A stretch of 64,000 nt of DNA from Ga0077560 sp046330435 (GTDB lineage: Bacteria; Actinomycetota; Thermoleophilia; Miltoncostaeales; Miltoncostaeaceae): contig JAXLST010000007.1 in NCBI GenBank assembly GCA_046330435.1, positions 357,063 to 421,062 of the forward strand. Direction: 5' to 3'. Within the stretch, counting starts at the first letter, position 1. Every line of letters starts with the position of its first letter. This document shows positions 41,567-50,332 of this stretch, piece by piece. A program made the translations under genes and the position numbers. The notes beneath the pieces are model-generated. The model was not told the DNA's origin. It saw nothing but the letters and a program-made list of their open reading frames with translations, and did no database searches.

Positions 41567-42508
41567 ATGCGGGCTGCGGTGGCCGGGCGGTACGGGGGAC
41601 CCGAGGTGGTGCGCGTGACGGAGGTCCCGCGCCCGGAGCCGCGGCGCGGCGAGGTGGTGGTGCGGGTGGACTCGGCGGCGGTCACCTCCGGCGACGCCCG
41701 CATCCGGGCGGCGCGGTTCCCCCGGGGCTTCGGCATCCCGGCGCGGCTGGTGTTCGGCGTCCTCCGCCCCCGCCGGCGCGTCCTGGGCGGCACGTTCTCG
41801 GGAGTCGTGGAGGCTGGGGGCGAGGGGGCGGGCCTGGAGGTGGGCGCGCCCGTGTGCGGGATGACCGGCATGCGCATGGGCACGCACGCGGAGTACGTGC
41901 GGGTGCCGGCGCGGCGCGCCGTGCCGGTGCCGCCCGGCGTGTCCCTGGAGGACGCCGCGGGCGTGCTGTTCGGCGGCACGACGGCCCTGTACTTCCTGCG
42001 CGACCGGGCCGCCGTCCGTGAGGGGATGTCGGTGCTGGTCAACGGCGCCTCGGGGGCGGTCGGGACGAACGCGGTGCAGCTCGCGCGCCTGCTCGGCGCC
42101 CGCGTGACCGCCGTCTGCCGTGCGCCGCCCGCGGCCCGGGTGGCCGGGCTCGGCGCCGACCGGGTCATCGGCCGGGCGTCGGGGGACCTCGCGGCGGAGG
42201 CCGGGCGTCACGACGTGGTCATGGACACCACCGGGACCATGACCATCCCCGAGGGCCGGCGCCTGCTGGCGCCGGGCGGGCGGTTGCTGCTGGTCGCGGC
42301 GAGCCTGGCGCAGACGCTGCGCGCCCGCGGGGACGTGTCGGCGGGGACCTCGGGGGAGCGCCCGGAGGACATGGCGCACCTGCTGTCCCTGGTGGAGCGC
42401 GGGGAGCTCCGGGTCGTGCGGGATGCGGCGCTGCCGCTGGAGGAGATCGCGGAGGCCCACCGCCGCGTCGACGCCGGCAAGACCGGGAACCTGCTCGTGC
42501 GGCCCTGA
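41567..42508 (+). CDS. MDR-family NAD(P)-dependent oxidoreductase (quinone-oxidoreductase type)
   Basis: A 313-residue medium-chain dehydrogenase/reductase. N-terminal GroES-like part ('GPEVVRVTEVPRPEPRRGEVVVRV', 'LGGTFSGVVEAGG') and C-terminal Rossmann fold with 'VLVNGASGAVGTNAVQLARLLGARV' (A-x-x-G-x-x-G-type nucleotide loop) are both complete. No structural zinc Cys cluster is present, so it is of the zinc-free quinone oxidoreductase type. AAGGAG lies 6-8 bases before the ATG. Controlled by the divergent TetR regulator through the two palindromes. Confidence 0.88.
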   Translation: MRAAVAGRYGGPEVVRVTEVPRPEPRRGEVVVRVDSAAVTSGDARIRAARFPRGFGIPARLVFGVLRPRRRVLGGTFSGVVEAGGEGAGLEVGAPVCGMTGMRMGTHAEYVRVPARRAVPVPPGVSLEDAAGVLFGGTTALYFLRDRAAVREGMSVLVNGASGAVGTNAVQLARLLGARVTAVCRAPPAARVAGLGADRVIGRASGDLAAEAGRHDVVMDTTGTMTIPEGRRLLAPGGRLLLVAASLAQTLRARGDVSAGTSGERPEDMAHLLSLVERGELRVVRDAALPLEEIAEAHRRVDAGKTGNLLVRP

Positions 42509-42512
42509 GCGG

Positions 42513-43220
42513 TCAGCCCGCGGCGGCCTCCGCCGGGGCCGGCCGCGGCACGTCCAGGTCGGGGAACGCCCGCGCGACCCGCGCGATCGCCTCCTGCGCC
42601 ACCGCCCGGACGCCGCGCTCGATGTCGGCGGGCGCTCGGTCGGCGAGCACCCATTCGGCGAGGGTCGCGTGCCGCAGCTGCACGGCGGCGGCCAGCATGG
42701 CCGCCATCGTCCGCACGGCCTCGTCCTCCGGCGGGCGGCCGGCCTCGGCGGCGATGACGTCCCGCAGGTCCTCCTGCAGCCGGCGTCCCCACACGAGCAT
42801 CCGCGCCTGAAGCGCGGGGGAGTCGTTCCACACCTCGAGGAACCGCCGGAAGCCCGCCAGCGCGGCCGGCTCGTACATCGCGCCCCAGCCCCGGCCGTCG
42901 GGGATGCGGTGCTCCACGAGGAGGGCGCCGAGGGCCGCCGTGATGGTGGTTCCCGGCTCCCGCCCGGTGAGGGCGCCCAGCAGGTGCGCCCGCAGCTCGG
43001 CGTCGCGGTCGAGGTACAGGTCCTCCTTGGACCCGAAGTGGTTGAAGATCGTCTTGACCGACACGCCGGCGGCCTCGGCGACCTCCGCGAGGGTCACGGC
43101 CTCGAACCCGCGCTCCATGAACAGGCGCGTGGCGACGTCGGAGATCGTCTGCCGCGTCTGGGCCTTCTTGCGCTCTCGCAGGCCGCGGAAGGCGCACTCG
43201 TCCCCCGAACGGGTACCCAT
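42513..43220 (-). CDS. TetR/AcrR-family regulator (second)
   Basis: A 235-residue protein with a clear TetR_N domain: 'TRQTISDVATRLFMERGFEAVTLAEVAEAAGVSVKTIFNHFGSKEDLYLD' spans residues ~22-72. The C-terminal domain is helical and not further assigned. Start ATG 43220, with a TACACT -10 element (43227-43232) 6 nt upstream, indicates a leaderless message. It is divergent from the DrrAB-like exporter genes, which it probably represses. Confidence 0.9.
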   Translation of the reverse strand: MGTRSGDECAFRGLRERKKAQTRQTISDVATRLFMERGFEAVTLAEVAEAAGVSVKTIFNHFGSKEDLYLDRDAELRAHLLGALTGREPGTTITAALGALLVEHRIPDGRGWGAMYEPAALAGFRRFLEVWNDSPALQARMLVWGRRLQEDLRDVIAAEAGRPPEDEAVRTMAAMLAAAVQLRHATLAEWVLADRAPADIERGVRAVAQEAIARVARAFPDLDVPRPAPAEAAAG

Positions 43221-43347
43221 GGGGTGAGTGTATCCGCGAAGTTACCGACGTGCGATGTTTACACCGGTTGAACTTTTCGCGGGGCTGTGGGACCCTGACC
43301 CCCGCCGCACCCCGCCCACAGGGTGCGCACCCCACGAGAGGAGCGTG
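43221..43347. promoter_or_regulatory. divergent control region of the TetR/ABC-exporter pair
   Basis: Contains the TetR -10 box TACACT (43227-43232, minus strand) and an inverted repeat, CCGCGAAGTT (43234-43243) against AACTTTTCGCGG (43271-43282), with about 27 bases between the arms. TTACACC at 43259-43265 is a possible -10 for the exporter. GAGAGGAG before ATG 43348 is its ribosome binding site. Confidence 0.45.
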
Positions 43348-44319
43348 ATGTCCACACACGCGATCGAGGCCGTGGGCCTCGTCAAGCGCTACGGCGAGAA
43401 GGAGGCGCTCGCCGGCGTGAGCTTCGAGGTGCCGCGCGGCACCGTCTGTGGCCTGCTGGGCCCCAACGGGGCCGGCAAGACCACCGCCGTCCGCGTGCTC
43501 ACCACGCTCACCACCGCCGACGAGGGCACCGCCACCGTCGCCGGCCTGGACGTCGCCACCCGCGGGCGCGACGTGCGGGCCCGCATCGGCCTGGCCGCCC
43601 AGGACGCCACCGTCGACGCCCTGCTCACCGGCCGCGAGAACCTCGTCATGATCGGGGAGCTGCACCACCTGGGCCGCCGCGTCGCGACCGCCCGGGCCGA
43701 CGAGCTGCTGGAGCAGTTCTCGCTCACCGACGCCGGCGGGCGGCTCGCCAAGACGTACTCCGGCGGCATGCGCCGCCGCCTCGACCTGGCCGCCACCCTG
43801 GTGGCGCGCCCCGAGGTGCTGTTCCTGGACGAGCCCACCACCGGGCTGGACCCCCGCGCCCGCAACGAGCTGTGGGACGTGCTGGACACGCTGGTGGCCG
43901 ACGGCACCACGATCCTGCTCACCACGCAGTACCTGGAGGAGGCCGACCGCCTGGCCGACGACATCGTCGTGGTCGACCACGGGCGCGTGATCGCCCGCGG
44001 CGACGCCCGGTCGCTGAAGCAGCAGGTGGGCGGCAGCCAGCTGTTCGCGACGCCCGCGGACCCGGCCGACCTGGAACGGGTCGCCACGATGGTCGGCGAC
44101 ATCGCCGGCGCGGCGCCCGGCATCGACGCCGGCTCCCGCCTCGTGCAGGCGCCCACCGACGGCGGCCCCCACGTGGTGGCCCGCCTCGCCGACGCGCTGG
44201 CAGACGCCGGCGTGGTGGTCGACGACATCGGCCTGCGCCAGCCGACGCTGGACGACGTGTTCCTGACCCTCACCGGCGAGCGCATCGCCGAGGAGGAGCC
44301 CGCGGAGGTGGCGAAGTGA
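43348..44319 (+). CDS. ABC exporter ATP-binding protein (DrrA type)
   Basis: A 323-residue ATPase. Walker A 'GLLGPNGAGKTTAVRVLTTL', Q-loop 'RIGLAAQDATVDALLTGREN', signature 'KTYSGGMRRRLDLAATLV', Walker B 'PEVLFLDEPTTGLDPRARN' and switch His replaced by Gln in 'LLTTQYLEEADRL', as is usual for DrrA-like proteins. The C-terminal domain ends 'QPTLDDVFLTLTGE', the hallmark of this subfamily. The 3' end overlaps the permease gene in GTGA. A daunorubicin/drug-type export role is likely. Confidence 0.93.
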   Translation: MSTHAIEAVGLVKRYGEKEALAGVSFEVPRGTVCGLLGPNGAGKTTAVRVLTTLTTADEGTATVAGLDVATRGRDVRARIGLAAQDATVDALLTGRENLVMIGELHHLGRRVATARADELLEQFSLTDAGGRLAKTYSGGMRRRLDLAATLVARPEVLFLDEPTTGLDPRARNELWDVLDTLVADGTTILLTTQYLEEADRLADDIVVVDHGRVIARGDARSLKQQVGGSQLFATPADPADLERVATMVGDIAGAAPGIDAGSRLVQAPTDGGPHVVARLADALADAGVVVDDIGLRQPTLDDVFLTLTGERIAEEEPAEVAK

Positions 44320-45143
44320 CCGTGTCCGTCCCGCCCGCCGAGACCCGTCGCGGGAGCCTGTTCGGCGACACCTGGGTCGTGGCGAAGCGCGGCCTGCAGC
44401 ACATCCGCCGCCAGCCGGAGGCCCTGTCGGACGTGACGCTGCAGCCGGTGATGTTCGTGCTGCTGTTCGCCTACGTCTTCGGCGGGGCCATCGACGTGCA
44501 GGGCGGCAACTACCGCGAGTTCCTGATGGGCGGCATCTTCGCCCAGACCATCGTGTTCGGGGCGTTCGGGGTGGCGATCAGCCTGGCGTACGACCGCTCC
44601 AACGGGGCGATCGACCGGTTCCGGTCGCTGCCGCTGGCGCGCGGGTCGGTGCTGGCCGGGCACGCGGTGGCGAGCCTGCTGCGGGCGATGCTCCCCATCA
44701 TCCTCATGTCGATCTGCGGCCTCATCGTGGGATGGCGCATCCACACCTCGGTGCTCGACGCGGTGGGGGCGTACGCCCTGATGATCGGGTTCTCGTTCGC
44801 GATCATCTGGGTTGGCGTGCTGATGGGCAGCCTCCTGCCGTCCCCCGAGGCCGTGCAGGGCGTGGCCTTCACCGCGATCTTCCCGATCACGTTCATCGCC
44901 AGCACGTTCGTGCCGGTGGAGTCGCTGCCCAGCGTCCTGCGCACGTTCGCCGAGTGGAACCCGGTGACCGCCGTCGCGGAGGCCCTGCGCACGCTGTTCG
45001 GCAACCCGAGCGCCATCCAGGGGCCGGACGCGCCCTGGTCCATCCAGCACCCGGTGGTCTACTCGGTGATCTGGATGGTGGGGATCATCGCGGTCGCCGC
45101 GCCGCTGGCGGTGCGGTCCTACAACCGGACGACCGCGGACTGA
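44316..45143 (+). CDS. ABC-2 type permease (DrrB type)
   Basis: A 275-residue membrane protein with six hydrophobic segments. 'RRQPEALSDVTLQPVMFVLLFAYVFGGAI' and 'YREFLMGGIFAQTIVFGA' are the classic N-terminal half of ABC-2/DrrB permeases; the late 'IASTFVPVESLPSVLRTFAEWNPVT' matches the conserved exit loop. GTG start coupled to the ATPase stop. Together the two genes form a complete exporter. The 3' end overlaps the convergent oxidoreductase gene by 25 bp. Confidence 0.93.
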   Translation: MTVSVPPAETRRGSLFGDTWVVAKRGLQHIRRQPEALSDVTLQPVMFVLLFAYVFGGAIDVQGGNYREFLMGGIFAQTIVFGAFGVAISLAYDRSNGAIDRFRSLPLARGSVLAGHAVASLLRAMLPIILMSICGLIVGWRIHTSVLDAVGAYALMIGFSFAIIWVGVLMGSLLPSPEAVQGVAFTAIFPITFIASTFVPVESLPSVLRTFAEWNPVTAVAEALRTLFGNPSAIQGPDAPWSIQHPVVYSVIWMVGIIAVAAPLAVRSYNRTTAD

Positions 45144-46168
45144 GCGGCGCTGCTGCGCGCGGCCTCGAGCACGCGCAGCACCGTGACCGCGTCCGCGGCG
45201 TCCACGGGCGGTGGTGCGCCGTCGCGCACCGCCGCCGCGACCCCGGCGTAGAAGGCCGGCCAGTCGCCCGGCTCGGACGGGACCGGGCGCCGCTCGTCCC
45301 CGGCGACCACCTCGCCCCAGCGGGACTCCGGCTCGACGCCCCAGGGGCGGCCGTCACCGGGACGCACGCCGGCGCGCAGCGCGTCCTCCTGGCCGTCCAG
45401 GTGCGGGTTCACGTAGGCGGCCCGCGTGCCCAGCACCCGCAGGCGCGGGCCGGCGTCCGCCGCGAACGCGCTCGCCCACACGTGGGCGGTCGCGCCGCCG
45501 GGGTAGCCCAGGGCGATGAACACGTCGTCGTCGGGGCCGGCACCGGGACGCCGCCGGGTCACCTCGCCGTACACGCGCTCCGGGGCGCCCAGCAGCGCGA
45601 CGCACTGGTCCACCAGGTGCGTGCCCAGGTCGAGCAGCAGGCCGCCGCCGTCGGCGGGGTCCGCGCTCTCGCGCCACACGTGCGGCTTGGGGTCGGGCCG
45701 CCAGCGGCAGAAGCGCGACTCGATGCGCACCGGGTCGCCCAGGGTGCCGTCCTGCAGCAGCCGGCGCAGCGTGAGGAACTCGGCGTCCCACCGGCGGTTG
45801 TGGAAGGGGATGAGCAGCCGCCCCCGCCGCCGGGCGAGCTGTTCGAGGTCCGCGGCGTCGGCGGCGGTGACGGCCACCGGCTTGTCGACCACCACGTGCA
45901 GCCCCGCGTCCAGGCCCGCCGCAGCCAGGCTGCGGTGCACCCGGTTCACGGTCGCCACCACCAGCAGGTCGTGGCCGGGCATGGCCGCCTCGGCGTCCTC
46001 GGCGATCCGCACCCCGGGGTACGCGGCGCGGGCGTTGGCGGCGCGCTGCGGGTCGCGGGTCACGATGGTCGCCAGCTCGAGGCCCGGCTGCGCCGCGATG
46101 AACGGGGCGTGGAAGATCTCGCCCGCCAGGCCGTAGCCGGCGAGGATCACGCGCGCGGGTGACGGCAT
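45119..46168 (-). CDS. Gfo/Idh/MocA-family oxidoreductase
   Basis: A 349-residue NAD(P)-dependent sugar/inositol-type dehydrogenase. Rossmann start 'RVILAGYGLAGEIFHAPFI', 'VVATVNRVHRSLAAAGLDAGLHVVVDKP' (E/D-K-P motif with the catalytic Lys) and a C-terminal beta-sheet domain with 'GGLLLDLGTHLVDQCVALLG' (active-site D-x-x-x-H). ATG 46168 has a CAGAAT box (46175-46180, minus strand) 6 nt upstream. Substrate unknown. A longer frame to 46408 adds a Pro/Ser-rich leader and is rejected. Confidence 0.9.
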   Translation of the reverse strand: MPSPARVILAGYGLAGEIFHAPFIAAQPGLELATIVTRDPQRAANARAAYPGVRIAEDAEAAMPGHDLLVVATVNRVHRSLAAAGLDAGLHVVVDKPVAVTAADAADLEQLARRRGRLLIPFHNRRWDAEFLTLRRLLQDGTLGDPVRIESRFCRWRPDPKPHVWRESADPADGGGLLLDLGTHLVDQCVALLGAPERVYGEVTRRRPGAGPDDDVFIALGYPGGATAHVWASAFAADAGPRLRVLGTRAAYVNPHLDGQEDALRAGVRPGDGRPWGVEPESRWGEVVAGDERRPVPSEPGDWPAFYAGVAAAVRDGAPPPVDAADAVTVLRVLEAARSSAAQSAVVRL

Positions 46169-46205
46169 GGCGTGATTCTGCCAGCCGCCACCCGCGCGGT
46201 GTGCC

Positions 46206-46667
46206 TCAGGCCTCCCGTTGGGTGGCGGGATGCCGGATGGTGGCGGCCAGCAGGCACAGGGCCGCCTGGGCGAGCACGCCCGCGGCGAACGTGGGCGCCG
46301 GGCCGACGCCGCCGCTGGCCGCCTCCCACCACCGGTGGAGCTCCGACATGGAGTCCCACCTCGGCCCGACGACGCGGTCGAGCGGCGCGGTGTCGTAGTT
46401 GGCGACAACGTGACGCACGACGCCGAAGGCCGAGGCGAGGATGGCCAGCACCGCGCCGCCCCGCACCAGGCGCACCGCGCCCCGCCCGGGACGGGCGGCC
46501 AGCACCGCGGTGAGCACCGCGAGCGCTCCGGCGATCACCCACGGGATGAGCTGCACCGCGCCGTTCCAGTGGCGCAGCGTGGCCAGTTCGACCGCGGTGC
46601 CGGCGATCGAGAGGGCGGCGAGGCCGATGAGCGCCAGGCGCAGCGGGCGCGCGGCGTCGGCGGTCAC
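46206..46667 (-). CDS. four-helix membrane protein, hypothetical
   Basis: A 153-residue protein with four membrane helices (for example 'LALIGLAALSIAGTAVEL', 'LIPWVIAGALAVLTAVLAA', 'GGAVLAILASAFGVVRHV'). The loop before the last helix is soluble (DRVVGPRWDSMSELHRWWEAASG). The GTG start overlaps the stop of the lipoprotein gene in GTGA, so the two are co-translated. Unknown function; context suggests a membrane partner for the lipoprotein. Confidence 0.7.
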   Translation of the reverse strand: MTADAARPLRLALIGLAALSIAGTAVELATLRHWNGAVQLIPWVIAGALAVLTAVLAARPGRGAVRLVRGGAVLAILASAFGVVRHVVANYDTAPLDRVVGPRWDSMSELHRWWEAASGGVGPAPTFAAGVLAQAALCLLAATIRHPATQREA

Positions 46668-47041
46668 GGCGTGAGCGACGCGATGATCGCGGTGACGGTG
46701 GCGGGGTCGGGGTTGTACTTGGCCAGCTCGTCCTGCAGGTGCGTGAGCTGCGGGTCCGAGGTGTCGTAGGGGCGGTACTCCTCGATCTCGCGGGCCCAGC
46801 GGTCGGCGTTGGTGACGCCGTTCGCCTCGAGGGCCGCGACGAGCTCCTCCGTGCTGGCGGTGTTCGCCGAGACCTTCCCGGCGGTGGCCGCGGTGGTGGT
46901 GGCGTCCGCGGCGGTGCTGACGGCGGTGGTCGCCGTGGTCGCCGGGGCGGGGGAGGACGCGCCGTCGGACCCGCAGGCGGCGAACGTGAGGGCGGCCGCG
47001 GCGGCGAGCACGGCGGCGGCGGGGGTGCGTGGAATGTTCAT
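46664..47041 (-). CDS. lipoprotein with helix-hairpin-helix-like domain
   Basis: A 125-residue protein. A lipoprotein signal ends at the Cys of 'ALTFAACGSDG'; an Ala/Thr-rich linker (35-65) follows, then 'VSANTASTEELVAALEANGV' and 'NADRWAREIEEYRPY', which strongly resembles the ComEA-type HhH repeat (NTAS-x-E-E-L). That domain usually binds DNA; on a lipoprotein it would lie outside the cell, but no other competence gene is present. The start is leaderless: TACGGT (47048-47053) lies 6 nt before ATG 47041. Confidence 0.72.
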   Translation of the reverse strand: MNIPRTPAAAVLAAAAALTFAACGSDGASSPAPATTATTAVSTAADATTTAATAGKVSANTASTEELVAALEANGVTNADRWAREIEEYRPYDTSDPQLTHLQDELAKYNPDPATVTAIIASLTP

Positions 47042-47047
47042 GACCCG

Positions 47048-47080
47048 ACCGTATGGGCCGGGCCTGAGAACTCCCTGAGA
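47048..47080 (-). promoter_or_regulatory. promoter with OmpR-type direct repeats, HhH lipoprotein gene
   Basis: -10 element TACGGT (47048-47053) preceded by two TCTCAGG half-sites whose starts are 11 bp apart (plus-strand CCTGAGA at 47063-47069 and 47074-47080). The 11-bp phasing is typical of OmpR/PmrA-type response-regulator boxes. The same architecture is found before the response-regulator gene at 60440-60470. Confidence 0.55.
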
Positions 47081-47127
47081 CGCGGAGGTTATCCCAGGGA
47101 GTCCTCGTGGCGCGGGGGAACTGCGCG

Positions 47128-48288
47128 CTAGACCGCGGCGGCCTCCACGCGGCTGCAGCTGGGGTCGAGCGCCCACGGGTCGCCGGTGGCGAGCTCGGCG
47201 CGGGCACGGTTGCCGCCGCCGCACATCGCCAGGTCGGGGCAGCCCTCGCACACCGGCGCGAGGGGCCGCTCGGAGGAGCGCAGCTCGGCGAGCCACGGGT
47301 CCTTCGCCTCGGTCCAGATCTGCGAGAACGGCTCCTCGCGGATGTTCCCGAGCACGCGGTGGCGGGAGAACTGGTCGGGGTGCACCAGGCCGCGCTCGTC
47401 GACGCAGCCGATGCCGATGCCCGGGCCGCCCTTGGAGCCGGCGTTCCAGGTGAGCATCTCCCGGCAGCGCACGGCGCGCTCCGGGTCGCGGTCCTCCAGC
47501 CAGTGCACCAGCGCCGGGCCGTCGGACGGGTTGTCGACGGTGAGCACCTCGACGTCGGGGTGGTCCTCGGCGAACTGGAACACGGTGGCCAGCACGGCGC
47601 GCCGCTGCTCCGGGGTGATGTCCTTGAGGTAGCCGCCGCGGCCGGAGGGGACCAGGTGGTACAGGCAGAAGCGCTCGATGCCCTCGCGCACCACCAGGTC
47701 GAGCACCTCGCCCAGGCCGTCGTGGTTGCCGGGGGTCACGGTGAACCGCACCCCGCGCCGCACCCCGGCCTCGCCGAGGTTGCGCAGGCCCTGCACGGAC
47801 GCCCGGAAGGCGCCCTCCTCACAGCGCTGCTTGTCGTGCAGCTCCTCGGGGCCGTCGATCGACACGCCGGCGTAGATGAGGCCGGCGGTCTTGAGGCGCT
47901 TGGCGGTGATGCCGTCGATGAGGGTGCCGTTGGTGGAGAGGGTGAAGCGCAGCCCCTGCTCCACGCCGTAGGTCATGAGGTCGAGCAGGTCGGGGCGTGA
48001 CAGCGGCTCCCCGCCGGAGATCAGGACGGCCGGGACGCCGTACCGGGCGAGGTCGTCCAGGAACGCGCGGGCCTCGTCGCCGGTGAGCTCGTCGGCGGCG
48101 GGGGTGCGCTTGGCGCTGGCGTAGCAGTGGGTGCAGGCCAGGTTGCACGCACGGGTGACGTTCCACACCACGACCGGGCGGCGGTCGGTGGAGGAACGGG
48201 GTGTGTGCTCGCCGCTGCGGTGGCGCCCGTAGCGGAGGGCATCGGACGCCGACTGGCGGGTGCCCAGGAGCGAGGAGACGTTGATCAT
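47128..48288 (-). CDS. radical SAM/SPASM-domain protein (NirJ/AhbD-like)
   Basis: A 386-residue protein. The radical SAM cluster motif is CNLACTHC (Cys48, 52, 55), followed by 'LISGGEPLSRPDLLDLM', 'FTLSTNGTLIDGITAKRL' and 'GVSIDGPEELHDKQRCEEGAF'. The C-terminus has a SPASM-type cluster: 'SKGGPGIGIGCVDERG' and 'CEGCPDLAMCGGGNRAR'. 'RFCLYHLVPSGRGGYL' is characteristic of the NirJ/AhbD group that acts on haem precursors, but the subgroup is broad. ATG 48288 starts the conserved part; the frame to 48309 adds seven residues. No partner genes for haem d1 are nearby, so the substrate is open. Confidence 0.82.
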   Translation of the reverse strand: MINVSSLLGTRQSASDALRYGRHRSGEHTPRSSTDRRPVVVWNVTRACNLACTHCYASAKRTPAADELTGDEARAFLDDLARYGVPAVLISGGEPLSRPDLLDLMTYGVEQGLRFTLSTNGTLIDGITAKRLKTAGLIYAGVSIDGPEELHDKQRCEEGAFRASVQGLRNLGEAGVRRGVRFTVTPGNHDGLGEVLDLVVREGIERFCLYHLVPSGRGGYLKDITPEQRRAVLATVFQFAEDHPDVEVLTVDNPSDGPALVHWLEDRDPERAVRCREMLTWNAGSKGGPGIGIGCVDERGLVHPDQFSRHRVLGNIREEPFSQIWTEAKDPWLAELRSSERPLAPVCEGCPDLAMCGGGNRARAELATGDPWALDPSCSRVEAAAV

Positions 48289-48369
48289 GGTCCCGCATCC
48301 TGTCCGCACGGCCCCGCCGGGACATCGGGGATGCCCGGCGACGCCGTGCGGACAACTGCGGACCCGGCC

Positions 48370-50271
48370 CTACGCGGCCTCCGCCAGCGCGGCGGCCGCA
48401 CCGGAGCAGTCGTACAGCCCGTCCACCGCGGTGGCGGTGCACGACGCGCTCACCGCCGACATCGCGGCCTCGCCGCCGGTGCGGTCGTCGCCGCCCAGCC
48501 GCGGCCCGCCCTGGGAGGTGGACGCCAGTACCCACCGCACCCTGCCCGACGCCACGGCCTGGGAAAGCCACGCGGTGGTGACCTCGCTCTCGCGGCCGCT
48601 GAAGCCGCCGATGCCCGCAACGTCGTCGCCGTCCAGGATGGCGCTCGCGGCGGTGCTCTGGCTGGACACCACCAGGGTGCCGCCGCCGTTGGCGTCCACG
48701 TACCCGAGGGCGGAGGAGAGCTCCGAGGTGCCGCCGCCGAACATCCCGCCGCCGGAGGGCGCGCCGCCGCCGAACCCGCCGCCCCCAGGGGGCCCGCCGA
48801 CGCCGCCGCCGGGCGGGCCGCCGACCGCCGAGGCCTGCGGACCGCCCGCCGGGAACGTCCCGTTGGTCGCGTGGCCGAGGGTCTGGAACGACCACACGGC
48901 GGGCCCCAGCAGCAGCAGCGCCACGATCCCGGCGAGCGCCCATGTGCGCACCCGCGGTGTGAGGGCGACCGCCAGCAGCGTCGCCGCGGCCACGCCGCCC
49001 AGCACCAGCGGGGTGCGGAGCCACCCGAGGTCCCCGGCCCCGTTGCGGATGACCGCGAGCTCGGCCACGACGCCGGCCATCACCATGGCGGGTGCCAGGA
49101 CCCGGGCCGGGAGGTCGGCGCCGCGCAGGGCCGCCACGCCCGCCCCGGTCAGGGCCGCCGTGTACGGCGCGAGCAGCGCCACGTAGTACGGGTGGAAGAT
49201 GCCGCCCGCGACGCTGAACGCGACGGCGGTGACCGCGAAGGCGCCGCCCACGGCGATCACCCAGCCGGTGCGGGCGTCCCCGCGGCGCAGCCGGCAGGCC
49301 GCGGCGACCGCGATCGCGGCGACGGCGGCGGCGCCCACCAGCCAGCCGCCCTGCGGGCCCAGGCTCGCGTTGAACAGCCGCCACACGCCGGGGTCGCCGC
49401 CGAACACGCCGCCCGCGCCGAATCCGCCGCCCTGCGGGCCGCCGGCCTGCCCGGCGATGCGGCCCAGGCCGTTGTATCCGGTGATGAGCGACCACACGCT
49501 GTTGTCGGAGGTCCCGCTGATCCAGGGCCGGTCGGCGGCGGGGGTGAGGGCCACAACCAGCGGCCACGCGCCGCCCACGGCGACCATCGCGCCGGCGCCG
49601 GCCAGCAGCCGCCGGGCCGCGACGGCGTGGCCGCCCGGTGCCACCCACATCCAGGCGGCGGCGATGCCCGGCACCACCAGCAGGCCCGCGGCCATCTTGG
49701 CCTCGAACGCCAGGCCCACGCAGGCCCCGGCGCCCAGCACCCACCGCAGCCGCCCGTCCTGGAGGGCCCGGACCGTGCACCACAGCGCGCCGGCGCTCGC
49801 GAGGATCAGCAGGGCCTCCGGGTTGTTGTGCCGCGACATGGCCACGGCGACGGGGGTGAGGGCCAGTGCCGCGCCGGCGACGGTCCCGGCGATGCGGCCG
49901 AACACGCGCCGCGTGAGGTCGTACACCAGGAGCACCGAGGCGACGCCCATGAGGGCCTGCGGTACCAGGATCGCCTCGCCCGAGAACCCGAACACGCGCA
50001 CCGACAGCGCCTGCACCCACAGGGCGGCGGGCGGCTTGTCGACGGTCTGGAGCCCGGCGGGGTCCAGCGCCCCGAACAGGAAGGCGTGCCAGTCGGAGGC
50101 CATCGTGCGGACGGCGGCGCTGTAGTACTCGTTCGCCCACCCGTTGCGGCCCAGGGCCCACAGGTCGAGCACCCCGGCGAGGGCCGCCAGCGCGATCAGC
50201 TCGGGGCGGGCGAGGCGGAGGCGGCGGGGGAGCGCCTCCAGGCGGATGCGGGGTCGTGCTGCGGTGGTCAC
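48370..50271 (-). CDS. GT39-type membrane glycosyltransferase (ArnT/PMT-like)
   Basis: About 633 residues from GTG 50271 (652 from ATG 50328). At least 11 hydrophobic segments. 'NGWANEYYSAAVRTMASDWHAFLFGALDPAG' carries the D/E-rich first extracellular loop of the ArnT/PMT superfamily, and 'VDKPPAALWVQALS' is the signature of its second part. A Gly/Pro-rich stretch near residues 480-530 and a periplasmic C-terminal domain (RWVLASTSQGG) follow. It should transfer a sugar from a polyprenyl carrier to a cell-envelope acceptor. The GTG is preferred because it has GGGAG 6 nt ahead and a TACGGT -10 (50300-50305) upstream. Confidence 0.85.
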   Translation of the reverse strand: MTTAARPRIRLEALPRRLRLARPELIALAALAGVLDLWALGRNGWANEYYSAAVRTMASDWHAFLFGALDPAGLQTVDKPPAALWVQALSVRVFGFSGEAILVPQALMGVASVLLVYDLTRRVFGRIAGTVAGAALALTPVAVAMSRHNNPEALLILASAGALWCTVRALQDGRLRWVLGAGACVGLAFEAKMAAGLLVVPGIAAAWMWVAPGGHAVAARRLLAGAGAMVAVGGAWPLVVALTPAADRPWISGTSDNSVWSLITGYNGLGRIAGQAGGPQGGGFGAGGVFGGDPGVWRLFNASLGPQGGWLVGAAAVAAIAVAAACRLRRGDARTGWVIAVGGAFAVTAVAFSVAGGIFHPYYVALLAPYTAALTGAGVAALRGADLPARVLAPAMVMAGVVAELAVIRNGAGDLGWLRTPLVLGGVAAATLLAVALTPRVRTWALAGIVALLLLGPAVWSFQTLGHATNGTFPAGGPQASAVGGPPGGGVGGPPGGGGFGGGAPSGGGMFGGGTSELSSALGYVDANGGGTLVVSSQSTAASAILDGDDVAGIGGFSGRESEVTTAWLSQAVASGRVRWVLASTSQGGPRLGGDDRTGGEAAMSAVSASCTATAVDGLYDCSGAAAALAEAA

Positions 50272-50299
50272 GTGCGGCTCCCGGTCGGGGTCGGGAGCG

Positions 50300-50332
50300 A
50301 CCGTAGGCCCCGCGGCTGAGAGGTCCATAAGG
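50300..50332 (-). promoter_or_regulatory. promoter of the GT39-type gene, possible OmpR half-site
   Basis: TACGGT (minus strand, 50300-50305) with CTCTCAGC nine bases upstream. The spacing resembles the HhH-lipoprotein promoter, but the second half-site is only weakly kept (CTTATGG, 11 bp further). TSS would lie inside the frame starting at 50328, supporting GTG 50271. Confidence 0.4.

Noticed and set aside
46664..47041. HhH lipoprotein considered as a competence (ComEA) protein
   Set aside because: Only one HhH-like unit and no other competence gene in the window; named by domain only.
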